A DNA stretch of 64,000 bases from Alicyclobacillus sp. SO9 (lineage in GTDB: Bacteria > Bacillota > Bacilli > Alicyclobacillales > Alicyclobacillaceae): NCBI RefSeq assembly GCF_016406125.1, contig NZ_CP066339.1:620001-684000 (forward strand), in the 5' to 3' direction. The notes beneath the pieces were generated by a model. That model was not told the DNA's origin. It worked only from the letters and a program-made list of their open reading frames with translations, and searched no databases. A program made the position numbers and the translations under genes. Positions 36,926 to 47,258 of the stretch are shown here, in pieces. Every line of letters starts with the position of its first letter. Positions within the stretch are counted from its first letter, which is position 1.

Positions 36926-39799
36926 TTGGCACATGACAAAATTGCAATTAAAGGCGCGCGGGCTCACAACCTGAAAAGCGTCGATGTAGATATTCCCAGA
37001 GACAAGTTTGTGGTTCTGACGGGTTTGAGCGGTTCAGGTAAATCGTCTCTGGCATTCGATACGATTTATGCGGAAGGACAAAGACGCTATGTGGAGTCTT
37101 TGTCCGCTTACGCGAGACAGTTCTTGGGACAAATGGACAAGCCGGACGTAGACTCTATTGACGGACTGTCGCCTGCGATTTCTATCGATCAAAAAACCAC
37201 CAGTCGCAACCCCAGGTCCACGGTTGGAACTGTGACTGAAATCTATGATTACTTGCGTCTGCTCTATGCCCGTGCCGGCAGGCCCTTTTGTCCAAACTGT
37301 CATATCCCTATTACTTCGCAGACGGTGCAGCAAATGGTAGACCGATTGCTGCAGTTTCCCGAAGGCACTCGGATGCAAGTCATGGCACCCCTTGTCCGAG
37401 GCAGAAAAGGGGAACACCAAAAGGTTTTTGAGGACATGAAGAAATCTGGCTTTATCCGTCTCCGGGTTGATGGAGAAATGGTCGAAGTGACGGATGACAT
37501 TAAGTTGGAGAAGAACAAAAAGCACACCATTGAAGTGGTAGTCGACCGTCTGGTTGTGAGGGACGGCGTTGCCAGCCGCATGGCGGACTCAATGGAGACA
37601 GCACTGAATCTGACCGGAGGCATTGTCTTGGCAGATGTCATGGAGCATGAGGAAATTCTGTTCAGCCAGAACTACGCCTGTCCCCAATGCGGCTTCAGCG
37701 TTGGAGAATTGGCGCCGCGGATGTTTTCCTTCAACAGTCCCTTTGGTGCCTGTGAGAAGTGTGCGGGTCTGGGTGTGGATATGAAAGTGGACGAAGACTT
37801 AATTATTCCCGACAGGACGAAATCTATTGCTGACGGTGCCATTGTTCCCTGGGCAGGCTCCACATCGAACTACTACCCGAAGCTGCTGGAAGCTGCGTGC
37901 ACCTCCATGAGCGTTGACATTAATGTGCCCGTTTCGGACATTCCAGCAGACAAACTGCAGAGGTTGCTGCGGGGAACCAAAGAGAAAATTCGCTTCGCAT
38001 ACGAGAATGACTTCGGGCAGAAAAAGACGGCGGAGATCCCCTATGAGGGTGTGATTCCGAATCTGGAGCGGCGGTACAGGGACACATCTTCAGATTACAT
38101 TCGCGAGTTTATTGAAGACTATATGAGTGCCAGTCCCTGTCCTGCCTGCAAGGGCAAGCGGCTGCGTCCGGAGAGCCTGGCCGTACTGGTAGGCGGCAAG
38201 GACGTGTCAGATTTGACGCGCTTGTCAGTCCATGATGCCGTTTCATTCTTTGATACGCTCGAGTTGACCGAGAAAGAATACAGCATTGCTCGGTTGATCC
38301 TTCGCGAGATTGCATCGAGGCTCAGCTTCCTGCGCGATGTGGGCCTGGACTACCTGACATTGGCGCGTTCTGCAGGGACACTTTCCGGCGGAGAGGCACA
38401 GCGCATTCGTCTTGCTACCCAACTGGGGTCCAGTCTGATGGGTGTGCTGTACATCCTCGATGAGCCAAGCATCGGACTGCACCAGCGAGACAACGCTCGA
38501 CTCATCCGTACGCTTGAGAACATGCGGAATTTGGGCAACACCCTGATTGTTGTGGAACATGACGAAGACACAATGCTTGCGGCCGATCACATTATTGACA
38601 TGGGACCCGGTGCAGGGGTCCACGGCGGAAACGTCGTCAGTGCCGGTTCACCGGAGGACATCATGTCCGACAGTGCCTCACTGACAGGTCAGTATCTGTC
38701 CGGTCGAAAGCTGATTCCCGTACCAGAAAAGCGTCGTAAGCCCGACGGTCGGATGCTGACAGTAAAAAAAGCCAGGGAAAACAACCTGAAAAAGATTAAC
38801 GTGAAGGTGCCCATCGGTGTCTTCACCTGTGTCACTGGTGTGTCTGGCTCCGGGAAGTCAACTCTTGTGAACGAGATTATCTACAAGACCCTGGCCCGAG
38901 ACCTAAACCGGGCTCGTGTACGCCCTGGCAGTTGTCAGGGACTAGAGGGTCTCGACCATTTGGATAAGGTGATTGATATTGACCAGTCCCCAATTGGCAG
39001 AACACCGAGATCGAACCCTGCAACATATACCGGTGTCTTTGATGACATTCGCGATTTGTTCGCGAACACCAATGAAGCGAAAATGCGGGGCTATAAGAAG
39101 GGACGCTTCAGCTTCAATGTCCGGGGAGGACGCTGCGAAGCCTGTAAAGGGGACGGGATTTTAAAAATTGAAATGCATTTCTTGCCGGATGTCTACGTGC
39201 CTTGCGAGGTGTGTAAAGGCAAACGCTACAACCGCGAGACACTAGAGGTTCACTACAAGGGAAAAAACATTGCCGACGTGTTGGACATGACAGTCGAGGA
39301 TGCGGCTCACTTTTTTGAGAACATACCGCGAATTTCAAGGAAGATGCAGACCCTTGTGGATGTGGGTTTGGGATATATCCATCTGGGTCAGCCGGCAACG
39401 ACGGTGTCCGGTGGTGAAGCACAACGGATTAAGCTGGCGTCCGAACTCCACCGGAGGAGCAATGGTCGGACGCTGTACATTCTTGACGAGCCAACTACTG
39501 GTCTCCACGTGGCGGATATTGAGCGCTTGTTGACGGTTCTTCACAGACTGGTGGACAACGGTGAGACGGTATTGGTCATCGAGCACAACCTCGATGTCAT
39601 TAAAACGGCAGATTACCTGATTGACCTAGGGCCTGAAGGCGGAGACAAAGGCGGACAGGTTGTGGCGTCGGGTACGCCAGAGCAAATCTGCAAAGTGGAA
39701 AAGTCGTATACGGGCAGGTACTTGGGCCCGGTGATGGAGCGAGACAGACAGCGGATGCAGGGACATCTGGAGGAATCGAGACAAGAGGCGAGTTCATGA
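36926..39799 (+). CDS. uvrA: Excinuclease ABC subunit A
   Basis: This 957-residue ABC-type damage sensor has two ATPase modules. The first has Walker [14 protein letters not shown] and signature [14 protein letters not shown]; the second has [13 protein letters not shown] and [14 protein letters not shown] with [12 protein letters not shown]. Zinc-binding Cys pairs are visible: CPNCH near residue 115, CPQCG...[12 protein letters not shown] and CEACKGDG...[11 protein letters not shown] 36926 is favoured because AAAGGAGTGG sits 8 bases upstream; GTG 36914 lies within that element. Its stop overlaps the next start (ATGA). Confidence 0.97.
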   Translation: MAHDKIAIKGARAHNLKSVDVDIPRDKFVVLTGLSGSGKSSLAFDTIYAEGQRRYVESLSAYARQFLGQMDKPDVDSIDGLSPAISIDQKTTSRNPRSTVGTVTEIYDYLRLLYARAGRPFCPNCHIPITSQTVQQMVDRLLQFPEGTRMQVMAPLVRGRKGEHQKVFEDMKKSGFIRLRVDGEMVEVTDDIKLEKNKKHTIEVVVDRLVVRDGVASRMADSMETALNLTGGIVLADVMEHEEILFSQNYACPQCGFSVGELAPRMFSFNSPFGACEKCAGLGVDMKVDEDLIIPDRTKSIADGAIVPWAGSTSNYYPKLLEAACTSMSVDINVPVSDIPADKLQRLLRGTKEKIRFAYENDFGQKKTAEIPYEGVIPNLERRYRDTSSDYIREFIEDYMSASPCPACKGKRLRPESLAVLVGGKDVSDLTRLSVHDAVSFFDTLELTEKEYSIARLILREIASRLSFLRDVGLDYLTLARSAGTLSGGEAQRIRLATQLGSSLMGVLYILDEPSIGLHQRDNARLIRTLENMRNLGNTLIVVEHDEDTMLAADHIIDMGPGAGVHGGNVVSAGSPEDIMSDSASLTGQYLSGRKLIPVPEKRRKPDGRMLTVKKARENNLKKINVKVPIGVFTCVTGVSGSGKSTLVNEIIYKTLARDLNRARVRPGSCQGLEGLDHLDKVIDIDQSPIGRTPRSNPATYTGVFDDIRDLFANTNEAKMRGYKKGRFSFNVRGGRCEACKGDGILKIEMHFLPDVYVPCEVCKGKRYNRETLEVHYKGKNIADVLDMTVEDAAHFFENIPRISRKMQTLVDVGLGYIHLGQPATTVSGGEAQRIKLASELHRRSNGRTLYILDEPTTGLHVADIERLLTVLHRLVDNGETVLVIEHNLDVIKTADYLIDLGPEGGDKGGQVVASGTPEQICKVEKSYTGRYLGPVMERDRQRMQGHLEESRQEASS

Positions 39800-40947
39800 A
39801 GTCAGACGGATGGTGGCGTCACCCCCTGCTGGAATGGGCCGAAACGACTGGAATTGACATGACGATTGAAAGGTACACAATGCCCGAGGTAAAGCGGCAT
39901 TTCGGAGAATGGTGGCTGGATGCCGGACGCTGGTCTTTACATCTTGATGCGGCCACATTTGCGCGGTTCCAACCGAATCCGGATGTTACAATCAGGCGAA
40001 CCATAACCTGGCTGCTTTCGACACTGGGACGGACAGAAGAGCCGAGCCGGCAGGCACTCCTTATCAGTTGGTTCGAGAAACTCCTGGAGCAAACGCACAG
40101 TGAGCCGGCTCAGTTGGTTTTGACCAGCCCAGCGTTTGACCTTCCCGACCGCAATTGGGCTGACCATTATGCATCGGGTCGGTTTGTGCTCATCACCCCA
40201 CAGTACCCAAAAACGGTTTCGTTGGCTGAACGGCAAGAACTGCGGCAAAATATTGTCGCCGTTGTAGAGAGTTATGTTGAGAATGGCATTGTCGGTTGGC
40301 TGAACACATATGTGTCCGGTGAACACCTGCTGTTCTATGTGGCAGAAAATGCGCTGCAAAATCATGTAGACTGGTTGGAACCTGTGGAAGGAAGTCCTTC
40401 AGAGTCCCTTAGACCCATTCACATATTCGCGGAAGAAGTGCTGGATGCAGTGACACAGGATGTCCTTCTCTCCTGTGACCTGCTGGTGGGCAAGTATTTT
40501 TCAGGCATACAGGACATGGGAGAATCTCTCTTGTCTTTGGCATTACTCCGGGCCACAGACACCGAGGTGCGGACGACGAAACTGACCATCTGGGAAGAGA
40601 GGCCGCTGGAGATTCTGTTGCACACAGTACCAAAACGGGCACTTGTTTGGTTTCTTGATGCAGTCCAGTCCCGCGTGGGCCAACCCGCACCAGTGGCTGG
40701 GTCGGCGCCTTACCTAGGTGTTCACCAATTGCCCGAAGAGCTTCTTGTTTCGCTGCGAGGGATTGTAGAAGCGAACCTTAACGTCAGTGAGGCAGCCAGG
40801 GATTTATTTATTCACCGCAACACATTGATTCATCGCCTGGACAAACTGAAAGAACTCACGGGATATGATGCACGCGTCTTTCAAGACGCACAAATTCTGT
40901 GGTTGGCATATTTGTCGATTCAATCAGGGGAAACTACAACGGATTAG
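39796..40947 (+). CDS. PucR/CdaR-type C-terminal HTH regulator
   Basis: This 383-residue protein has a C-terminal PucR-like helix-turn-helix ([29 protein letters not shown], about residues 328-356). The N-terminal and central regions (for example [23 protein letters not shown] and [19 protein letters not shown]) resemble GGDEF-like or sensor regions of PucR regulators but carry no catalytic motif I can name. ATG 39796 overlaps the uvrA stop. It precedes the sugar-importer ATPase gene, so it may regulate that gene, which would fit CdaR/PucR family roles in carbon-source use. This is inferred. Confidence 0.75.
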   Translation: MKSDGWWRHPLLEWAETTGIDMTIERYTMPEVKRHFGEWWLDAGRWSLHLDAATFARFQPNPDVTIRRTITWLLSTLGRTEEPSRQALLISWFEKLLEQTHSEPAQLVLTSPAFDLPDRNWADHYASGRFVLITPQYPKTVSLAERQELRQNIVAVVESYVENGIVGWLNTYVSGEHLLFYVAENALQNHVDWLEPVEGSPSESLRPIHIFAEEVLDAVTQDVLLSCDLLVGKYFSGIQDMGESLLSLALLRATDTEVRTTKLTIWEERPLEILLHTVPKRALVWFLDAVQSRVGQPAPVAGSAPYLGVHQLPEELLVSLRGIVEANLNVSEAARDLFIHRNTLIHRLDKLKELTGYDARVFQDAQILWLAYLSIQSGETTTD

Positions 40948-41112
40948 GCGAACTGCCTATGGACTCTCAAAATTCGTATGCACTCTGCACCTGAAGCAAA
41001 TCCTGCAGGGTCTGTATACTGAGTAATAGAGAACGGACACGCTTGAATCGAATCACGCATTCCTAAAATACCTGGAGCGCTGTCCGTGAAACGAGAATAG
41101 GAGGCAGTTACA

Positions 41113-42231
41113 TTGGCGCACGTTGTTTTGAAAGACATTATGAAGAAGTATTCCGGCGATGTACTTGCAGTTCAAAACTTTAATCTGGATATTCAGGACA
41201 AGGAGTTCGTCGTTTTTGTTGGTCCATCTGGATGTGGTAAAACAACAACCCTGCGTATGGTAGCGGGCTTGGAAGATATCACTTCGGGGGACCTTTACAT
41301 TGGGGAACGCCGGGTTAATGACGTGGCACCCAAAGACCGTGACATTGCAATGGTGTTCCAGAACTACGCTTTGTATCCACACATGAGCGTGTATCAAAAC
41401 ATGGCGTTTGGTCTAAAACTGCGCAAGTTTCCAAAAGCAGATATTGACGAGCGTGTCCGCTCAGCCGCTAAAATTCTGGACATCGAGCACTTGTTGGACA
41501 GGAAGCCGAAGGCGCTTTCGGGTGGTCAACGGCAGCGTGTTGCGCTGGGTCGTGCCATTGTTCGCGAGCCTCAGGTGTTCCTCATGGACGAACCTCTGTC
41601 GAACCTTGACGCAAAGCTGAGAGTTCAGATGCGCGCTGAGATTGTTAAGCTCCATCAGCGGATTCAGACCACTGTTATCTACGTCACGCACGACCAGACG
41701 GAAGCTATGACCATGGGCGATCGCATTGTTGTTATGAAGGACGGCGTCATCCAACAGGTCGACACCCCCCAGCGTGTGTACAGTCAGCCAAACAACATCT
41801 TTGTTGCTGGCTTTATCGGTTCACCAGCGATGAACTTCTTTAACGGTGAATTGGTTGAGGAAGGCGGAAAAGTCTACTTCCGTGCACCGGAAGTATCGAT
41901 TTTGCTGCCTGAGGGTCGTTATCAATCCCTCAAGAGTGCAGGAGTCATGAACAAGAAAGTGGTTCTCGGCGTGCGCCCGGAGGACATGCACGACGACGAA
42001 ACAACCCGGGATGCATACCCTGAGGCAACGATGGATGTGAAAATTGATGTTGTTGAGCATATGGGTTCTGAAGTGTATTTGCACATCAACCAAGGTGGAC
42101 AGTCTGCAATAGCCCGTGTCAGCTCACGTTTTGATTTCACACCAGGGAGCTCATTGAATTTGGCGCTGGATGTCAATAAGGTCCATATCTTTGATGCAGA
42201 AACGGAAGAGGCAGTTCCCTTCGGCCAGTAA
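41113..42231 (+). CDS. msmX: Multi-sugar ABC importer ATPase, MsmX/UgpC/MalK family
   Basis: This 372-residue ATPase has Walker A (VGPSGCGKTTTLRMVAGLE), Q-loop VFQNYALYPHMSVYQNMAFGL, signature LSGGQRQRVALGRAIV, Walker B VFLMDEPLSNLDAKLR, H-loop THDQTEAMTMGDRI and a C-terminal TOBE/OB regulatory domain (VVLGVRPEDMHDDE). TTG 41113 has GGAGG about 8-10 bases upstream. A TATACT -10-like sequence lies at 41015-41020. In Bacilli a stand-alone MsmX energises several sugar importers that lack their own ATPase. The maltose-type operon at 10014-13210 is a likely client. Confidence 0.88.
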   Translation: MAHVVLKDIMKKYSGDVLAVQNFNLDIQDKEFVVFVGPSGCGKTTTLRMVAGLEDITSGDLYIGERRVNDVAPKDRDIAMVFQNYALYPHMSVYQNMAFGLKLRKFPKADIDERVRSAAKILDIEHLLDRKPKALSGGQRQRVALGRAIVREPQVFLMDEPLSNLDAKLRVQMRAEIVKLHQRIQTTVIYVTHDQTEAMTMGDRIVVMKDGVIQQVDTPQRVYSQPNNIFVAGFIGSPAMNFFNGELVEEGGKVYFRAPEVSILLPEGRYQSLKSAGVMNKKVVLGVRPEDMHDDETTRDAYPEATMDVKIDVVEHMGSEVYLHINQGGQSAIARVSSRFDFTPGSSLNLALDVNKVHIFDAETEEAVPFGQ

Positions 42232-42384
42232 AGCGAAATTTAAGGCAAGACTTCGCTTCAGTCCCCCTTATTATTTGCAGGGGTATGCAGTAGAATGGAT
42301 GTATCCAGGGAGCGGCGGGTGAATTTCGCCGCTCTCCTAGGTGTCTACGGGACAGCACGCGCCCGATTGAAAAGGATGGGATGT

Positions 42385-43332
42385 ATGAGTAAGGACCAGG
42401 TCATTACAGTCCAGGATTTAGTTGACGGGTTAAATCTCACCGTTTTCACAGAACACGCGGACTTCACCCGTGCGGTCTCCACTATTGACATTAACCGCCC
42501 TGGTCTGGCCTTGGCTGGGTACCTGAAATACCACCCTGCTGAACGAATTCAGTTGATGGGTCGGACAGAACTGTCTTTTCTTCATGGCATGGACGAGCGA
42601 GAACAGGCTGTAAGGGTGTTTGCTTTTTGCTCCTACGACCAAACTCCCTGTGTCGTTGTAACTCGAGGAGAGACGCCCCCTGAAGCGTTTTTACGAGAGG
42701 CAGAAGCCCGCGGTTTGCCTGTACTCGGTATCGATCTTGTGACGACACGTGCCATGAATACAATCTCGAGTTGGCTTGAAGAGCGTTTAGCTCCAGAAAC
42801 CCTAATCCACGGGGTGCTTGTAGATGTATACGGAATTGGCATCCTTATTACCGGTTCCAGCGGTATAGGTAAGAGTGAAACCGGGCTTGAATTAATTAAG
42901 CGAGGGCACCGTCTTATCGCAGACGACGCCGTGGTCATCCGTCAAGTTTCGGACAACAACCTAGTGGGCAGTCCGCCGCCTCTGTTGCGACACCTGCTGG
43001 AAATTCGCGGATTGGGCGTTTTGAATGCGATGACCCTGTTTGGAGCAGGTTCCGTACGTACGCATAAAAAGCTGGCACTTGTCATCCATTTAGAAGCGTG
43101 GAGAGACGATGTTGCCTACGATCGACTTGGTCTCGACGAACAGCGTGTTCAAATTTTGGATACCGAAGTTCCAGCCGTAACAGTGCCAGTCCGTCCTGGA
43201 CGCAATTTGGCTGTAATTATTGAAGTCGCAGCAATGAATCATCGGTTAAAAGCATTCGGTTATAACGCGGCACTGGAATTCTCAGAGCAGTTAAACCGCA
43301 CCGTCAGTTCGGAAGATGAGGACTTCGACTGA
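42385..43332 (+). CDS. hprK: HPr kinase/phosphorylase
   Basis: This 315-residue bifunctional enzyme phosphorylates and dephosphorylates Ser46 of HPr and Crh. Its N-terminal domain ends near residue 130. The C-terminal kinase domain has the Walker A GSSGIGKSETGLELIKRGHRLIADDAV and the HPrK signature LLEIRGLGVLN. Length and motifs are standard. ATG 42385 is preceded by AAAGGATGG; the longer frame adds an N terminus with no match to the family. It is the central sensor for carbon catabolite repression and has a substrate, Crh, encoded at 55892-56149. Confidence 0.96.
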   Translation: MSKDQVITVQDLVDGLNLTVFTEHADFTRAVSTIDINRPGLALAGYLKYHPAERIQLMGRTELSFLHGMDEREQAVRVFAFCSYDQTPCVVVTRGETPPEAFLREAEARGLPVLGIDLVTTRAMNTISSWLEERLAPETLIHGVLVDVYGIGILITGSSGIGKSETGLELIKRGHRLIADDAVVIRQVSDNNLVGSPPPLLRHLLEIRGLGVLNAMTLFGAGSVRTHKKLALVIHLEAWRDDVAYDRLGLDEQRVQILDTEVPAVTVPVRPGRNLAVIIEVAAMNHRLKAFGYNAALEFSEQLNRTVSSEDEDFD

Positions 43333-43551
43333 TTTGAAAACCGGCCTCTCTCCCAAAGATGTCAGTTTCTTTGTGATACCGCTCCTCTCACTCCTCTCAT
43401 TGACTTCAAGAACATTACAAATACTCCGGATGCAACCTGCGTTCCTTAACTATGGATAGTAACTTAATCAAAATAACCTGTTGAGATAGCAGGAATTTGG
43501 CCCCTTTTTGTCGAAAAGTGTCCTGGTATGTCTACGGGAAGGGGCTGCAGT

Positions 43552-45030
43552 ATGCGTTGGTTTAGGCGCGGGAATCGCCAGTGGCAAGGAGCACTCGGTG
43601 ATCCTTCACTTCATCAGAAATTACTTCGCTTGATAAACAAGATAAACTGGCAGTCAATGAAAAAGTCAGTTCAGGAAATAGATTGGACTCCTTATAAGCA
43701 ACCGAGGTTTATTGTGGCAGGATCGACAGCGGCAACGTTTCTCGTATTGTCTGGAGGTTTTGTCAGCTCCCATATCAATCACACAAAGGCATGGAATGAA
43801 GTGTTTACGAACGGAACTTACGTCGGACTTGTTCCAAGCAATAATGCAACGATATCAGGGATGAAACGGACAGCAGCGGGTTACAACATTAACCTGCAAT
43901 TTGTCCCGGTACACAAGCAGGTTGCGGGGTCATACGACTGGCAGCGTGTAACCACACTGCCTGAAAAAGCATATGCCGTAGCATTAAACGGGTCGCCGCT
44001 GGTGTATACCAATAGTCCGTCAGCTGCACAGAAGGTAATTCGTCAGGTTAAGCAGGCTCTCGTACCGAAGCATCTCAGTGCAACGGCACAGGTCCAGTTT
44101 AGCGGGGCAGTTTCGGTACAACAGTCGATTGTCGGCGTTGCGCAGATTCTGTCAACCCAGGCAGCCGCACTGTATCTGTTGAATCCTGGGCAGAACTTCT
44201 CTACCTCTTCTCGCTCCGTCAATATCCTTTCTGCCGCAAGGGCTCATGGAGGCCCAAACATCCAGGTCTCGAATTTCTCCCCGTCCGCATCCGTACATGA
44301 GTTCCCTGCTTCCGCGAAAGTGTCAGTAACAACGGACACTTTTGCCCAGTCTCGTTCAAAGGCTGCAAAGCAGTCGACAAGCCAACCATTGTTAACGGTC
44401 GACGCCAGTGAAGTCGTCCAAAAACAGGTCAATGTCAAATATCCTGTGAAACGCATTAAAGATGCTCGTGCGGCAGCGGGAACGGTAAAAGTGGTAGCGA
44501 AAGGCCAGTCAGGCGTTGTGTCTGAGAAGGTCCGTCAGGTGTACAAAAACGGGAAACTGGTGTCCAGCAAGGTACTTTCCAAAGACGTCCTTAAGAAACC
44601 AGTCACACAGGTTGAGGACGTAGGTACAAATCGCGGTATTGCCGCGGGTAACTGGATTTGGCCCGTACCGTCCTCGCACATCATCACATCTGGATATGGA
44701 CCCCGCTATTTATTTGGACGCTGGGGCTTCCATCCCGGCATTGATATTGGTTGCCCAGTTGGAACACCTATTGTTGCAACCAACGACGGTGTTGTGGAGG
44801 ACGCAGGATGGAACAGCGGAGGCTATGGCATCTGGATCAAGCTGAACAATGGCCATGGCATTGAGACAGTCTACGGACACTTGTCGAAAGTGAAGGTTCA
44901 TCCCGGAGAAACAGTGGCAAAGGGACAAGTGATTGGCTATTCAGGTGCTACCGGCTTTGTAACTGGGCCGCATCTGCACTACGAAATTCGCAAAAATGGA
45001 CAGCACATTAATCCCCAGCCATACATGTAA
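43552..45030 (+). CDS. M23 (LytM-type) metallopeptidase with G5 domain
   Basis: This 492-residue cell-envelope protein has a basic cytoplasmic N terminus, one TM helix (about residues 58-80, IVAGSTAATFLVLSGGFV) and a long extracellular region with a G5-like domain (VVQKQVNVKYPVKRIKDARAAAGTVKVVAKGQSGVVSEKVRQVYKNGK). A C-terminal M23 peptidase follows, with zinc ligands in HPGIDIG and HLHYEI and the conserved YGHLSKVKVHPGETVAKGQVIG. ATG 43552 has GGGAAGGGG 7 bases upstream. It probably cuts peptidoglycan cross-bridges or activates another hydrolase; partnership with FtsEX is speculation. Confidence 0.92.
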   Translation: MRWFRRGNRQWQGALGDPSLHQKLLRLINKINWQSMKKSVQEIDWTPYKQPRFIVAGSTAATFLVLSGGFVSSHINHTKAWNEVFTNGTYVGLVPSNNATISGMKRTAAGYNINLQFVPVHKQVAGSYDWQRVTTLPEKAYAVALNGSPLVYTNSPSAAQKVIRQVKQALVPKHLSATAQVQFSGAVSVQQSIVGVAQILSTQAAALYLLNPGQNFSTSSRSVNILSAARAHGGPNIQVSNFSPSASVHEFPASAKVSVTTDTFAQSRSKAAKQSTSQPLLTVDASEVVQKQVNVKYPVKRIKDARAAAGTVKVVAKGQSGVVSEKVRQVYKNGKLVSSKVLSKDVLKKPVTQVEDVGTNRGIAAGNWIWPVPSSHIITSGYGPRYLFGRWGFHPGIDIGCPVGTPIVATNDGVVEDAGWNSGGYGIWIKLNNGHGIETVYGHLSKVKVHPGETVAKGQVIGYSGATGFVTGPHLHYEIRKNGQHINPQPYM

Positions 45031-45094
45031 GACCTGCTTTTAGAGATTCTTTTGAAGTAGGGAACTTACAGTAGAAATTGACCATACACATCTC

Positions 45095-45130
45095 AAGAAT
45101 CGCCGCCCACAGCCGTGGGCGGCGATTCTT
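45095..45130. terminator. Bidirectional terminator between M23 gene and argS
   Basis: AAGAATCGCCGCCCAC pairs perfectly with GTGGGCGGCGATTCTT around a tiny loop. It lies between convergent genes, with short AT stretches on both sides, so it should serve both. Confidence 0.85.
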
Positions 45131-45155
45131 ATTGGCATCATTCAGCGACCCGCTG

Positions 45156-46865
45156 TTACATTTGTCTTGGTGACTTCAGCCCCAGTAAGTAGAGCGCGTA
45201 TTCAATGACTCGCTGAGAAGTTTCAGTGAGAGCTATACGTACCGCACGAATCTCCGGTTGTGCTGTAAGAATCGGTGCATCGTGGTAGAAACGGTTAAAG
45301 CGATGACATAAATCCAGGACAAACCTTGCCATGATAGATGGATCCATCCCATCTACCGCCCGTTCAAAAAACTCGTTAGCTTGGCTCAAGTGGTGGACCA
45401 ATGCCCATTCGCTGTCTATGAGGGGGGCAGCGCCTTCCGCGGCCGCAGCCGTTGCACTTGTGTAACCAGCGGCTTCCGCCTTCCGCAGAACACTACACGC
45501 GCGCGCGTGCGTGTACTGTACATAAGGACCTGTTTCACCATCAAAATTCAGCACGTCCTCATAGCGGAAATCCGCATCGTGAATCCTATAGGTCTTTAAG
45601 TCGTTAAAAATGACTGCACCTACACCAACGTCTTCAGCCACCTGCTCCTTGTTTTCCAAGGAAGGATTCTTTTCTTCAATGATCTTCAGGGCTTCTGAAA
45701 TTGAACGCTGCAGCACGTCTTCGAGATAAATGATTTTTCCTCGGCGTGTCGACATCTTTTCACCGTTATACTTCATCATTCCAAAGGACACATGTTGCGA
45801 GTTCGAAGCCCATTCCCGTCCCATTAATTCCAAGACCTTAAAAATCTGCGCAAAGTGAAGCTTTTGCTCGGAGCCCACAACATAGATGAGGTGGTCGGCG
45901 CCAAGGACATCGTGACGGTAAAGGGCTGCAGCCAAGTCTCGAGTTGCATAGATTGTTGCACCGTCAGACTTGCGGATAATGCAAGGGGGCATATTGTACT
46001 GAGACAGGTCAACCACCTCTGCACCGTCACTCTCAACCAACAAATGTTGTTCCCGAAGCTCTTCTACAACTGCATCCATTTTGTCATTGTAAAAGCTCTC
46101 GCCGAGGAAGTGGTCGAAGTCAACGCCCAAGAGGCGGTATGTTTGCCGAAAAGATTTGAGGCTTTCCTCAATAAACCAGTTCCACAACCCGGTTGCCTCT
46201 TCGTCGCCTTCCTCCAGTTTCTTGAACCAGAGACGGGCTTCTTCATCCAGTTCCGGATGTTGCTTCGCCTCTTCATGGAAACGTACATACAGCTGATACA
46301 GTTCCTTGACCGGAGTCTTTCGGACTGCGTTTTCGTCACCCCAGCGACGAAATGCGACGATATTCTTCCCGAACTGAGTACCCCAGTCACCCAAGTGGTT
46401 AATGCCTTCTACCGTAAACCCATCCGCCCGGAGCATGCGTACAATAGCCTGTCCAATCATAGTTGACCGGAGGTGCCCGACTCCAAAAGGTTTGGCGATG
46501 TTAGGAGAAGAATAATCAACTGCTGCCGTATGGCCAGAGTGCCTCTGCTTGGAAAACAGATGTTCGGGCACGGCTGCGTCCGACAGCAGGCTGCTTGTTA
46601 CCTTATTTCTCCTTACGTGTACATTGACAAAACCTCCAGCCACTTCGACAGCTTCGAATTGGCCCGACTGTTGCAATCTATCGGCTGCCTCTGCAGCAAT
46701 ACTCTGCGGAGATGTTCTCAGCGTTTTTGCAAACCGAAAGCATGGCAACGCCAAATCGCCCAACTCAGGTTGCGGCGGATACTCTAAGGTTGCTGTCACT
46801 TCGTCCTGACTGACACCGAGATATTCATAAAGGGCGTCAGCAATGATTTCCTTTTGTGATTTCAT
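45156..46865 (-). CDS. argS: Arginyl-tRNA synthetase
   Basis: This 569-residue class I synthetase has an N-terminal additional domain. Its HIGH-type motif is SSPNIAKPFGVGHLRSTMIGQ, and INHLGDWGTQFG follows. The KMSKS-type motif is KMSTRRGKIIYLEDVL, and a DALR anticodon-binding domain lies near the C terminus (FVLDLCHRFNRFYHDAPIL, LTETSQRVIEYALYLLGLKSPRQM). ATG 46865 was chosen because AAGGAG lies 9 bases upstream and the family starts there; the longer frame adds 43 unrelated residues. An extended -10 promoter (TGCTATAAT, minus strand, 47005-46997) lies 130 bases upstream. Confidence 0.97.
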   Translation of the reverse strand: MKSQKEIIADALYEYLGVSQDEVTATLEYPPQPELGDLALPCFRFAKTLRTSPQSIAAEAADRLQQSGQFEAVEVAGGFVNVHVRRNKVTSSLLSDAAVPEHLFSKQRHSGHTAAVDYSSPNIAKPFGVGHLRSTMIGQAIVRMLRADGFTVEGINHLGDWGTQFGKNIVAFRRWGDENAVRKTPVKELYQLYVRFHEEAKQHPELDEEARLWFKKLEEGDEEATGLWNWFIEESLKSFRQTYRLLGVDFDHFLGESFYNDKMDAVVEELREQHLLVESDGAEVVDLSQYNMPPCIIRKSDGATIYATRDLAAALYRHDVLGADHLIYVVGSEQKLHFAQIFKVLELMGREWASNSQHVSFGMMKYNGEKMSTRRGKIIYLEDVLQRSISEALKIIEEKNPSLENKEQVAEDVGVGAVIFNDLKTYRIHDADFRYEDVLNFDGETGPYVQYTHARACSVLRKAEAAGYTSATAAAAEGAAPLIDSEWALVHHLSQANEFFERAVDGMDPSIMARFVLDLCHRFNRFYHDAPILTAQPEIRAVRIALTETSQRVIEYALYLLGLKSPRQM

Positions 46866-47258
46866 ATTCGTTCTCTCCTTGACCAAAATCTTCAAAAGGC
46901 TGTCCGGGGTTGGTTGTCCGGCACCTTGCGAAGGTTCTTTTCTGCAGACATGCGAAATCCTTATGTATGGCACAAAAGGATACCCATAATCCACATATTA
47001 TAGCACTGGTCCAAACGGCTCGCGACACCATCCGTTCTAGAGTGTTTTTCGTGAATGTGTTTGAGATTATGCTCATTCTATTGTGCCAGGGTAATCTGTG
47101 CCTTTTAAGGTTTTTCCAGAGTGTGTTATACTGCACCTAACCGAAGTAGTTCACATAATAACGGGTGCCACCGAGTGACACTCTCCGCTATACAGTGTAG
47201 TCCGAACAGTGGAGTTTAAGCTGTCTTATATCATACTCAACTTTGGGGGAGGTTCCCT
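46866..47258. promoter_or_regulatory. Divergent promoter region of argS and the TPR/HTH gene
   Basis: No gene is seen in these 393 bases. On the minus strand TGCTATAAT (47005-46997) is an extended -10 for argS. On the plus strand TGTTATACT (47124-47132) is an extended -10 for the TPR/HTH gene. Neither has a convincing -35. Each would give a leader of about 120 bases; no riboswitch or T-box was recognised in either. Confidence 0.5.
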
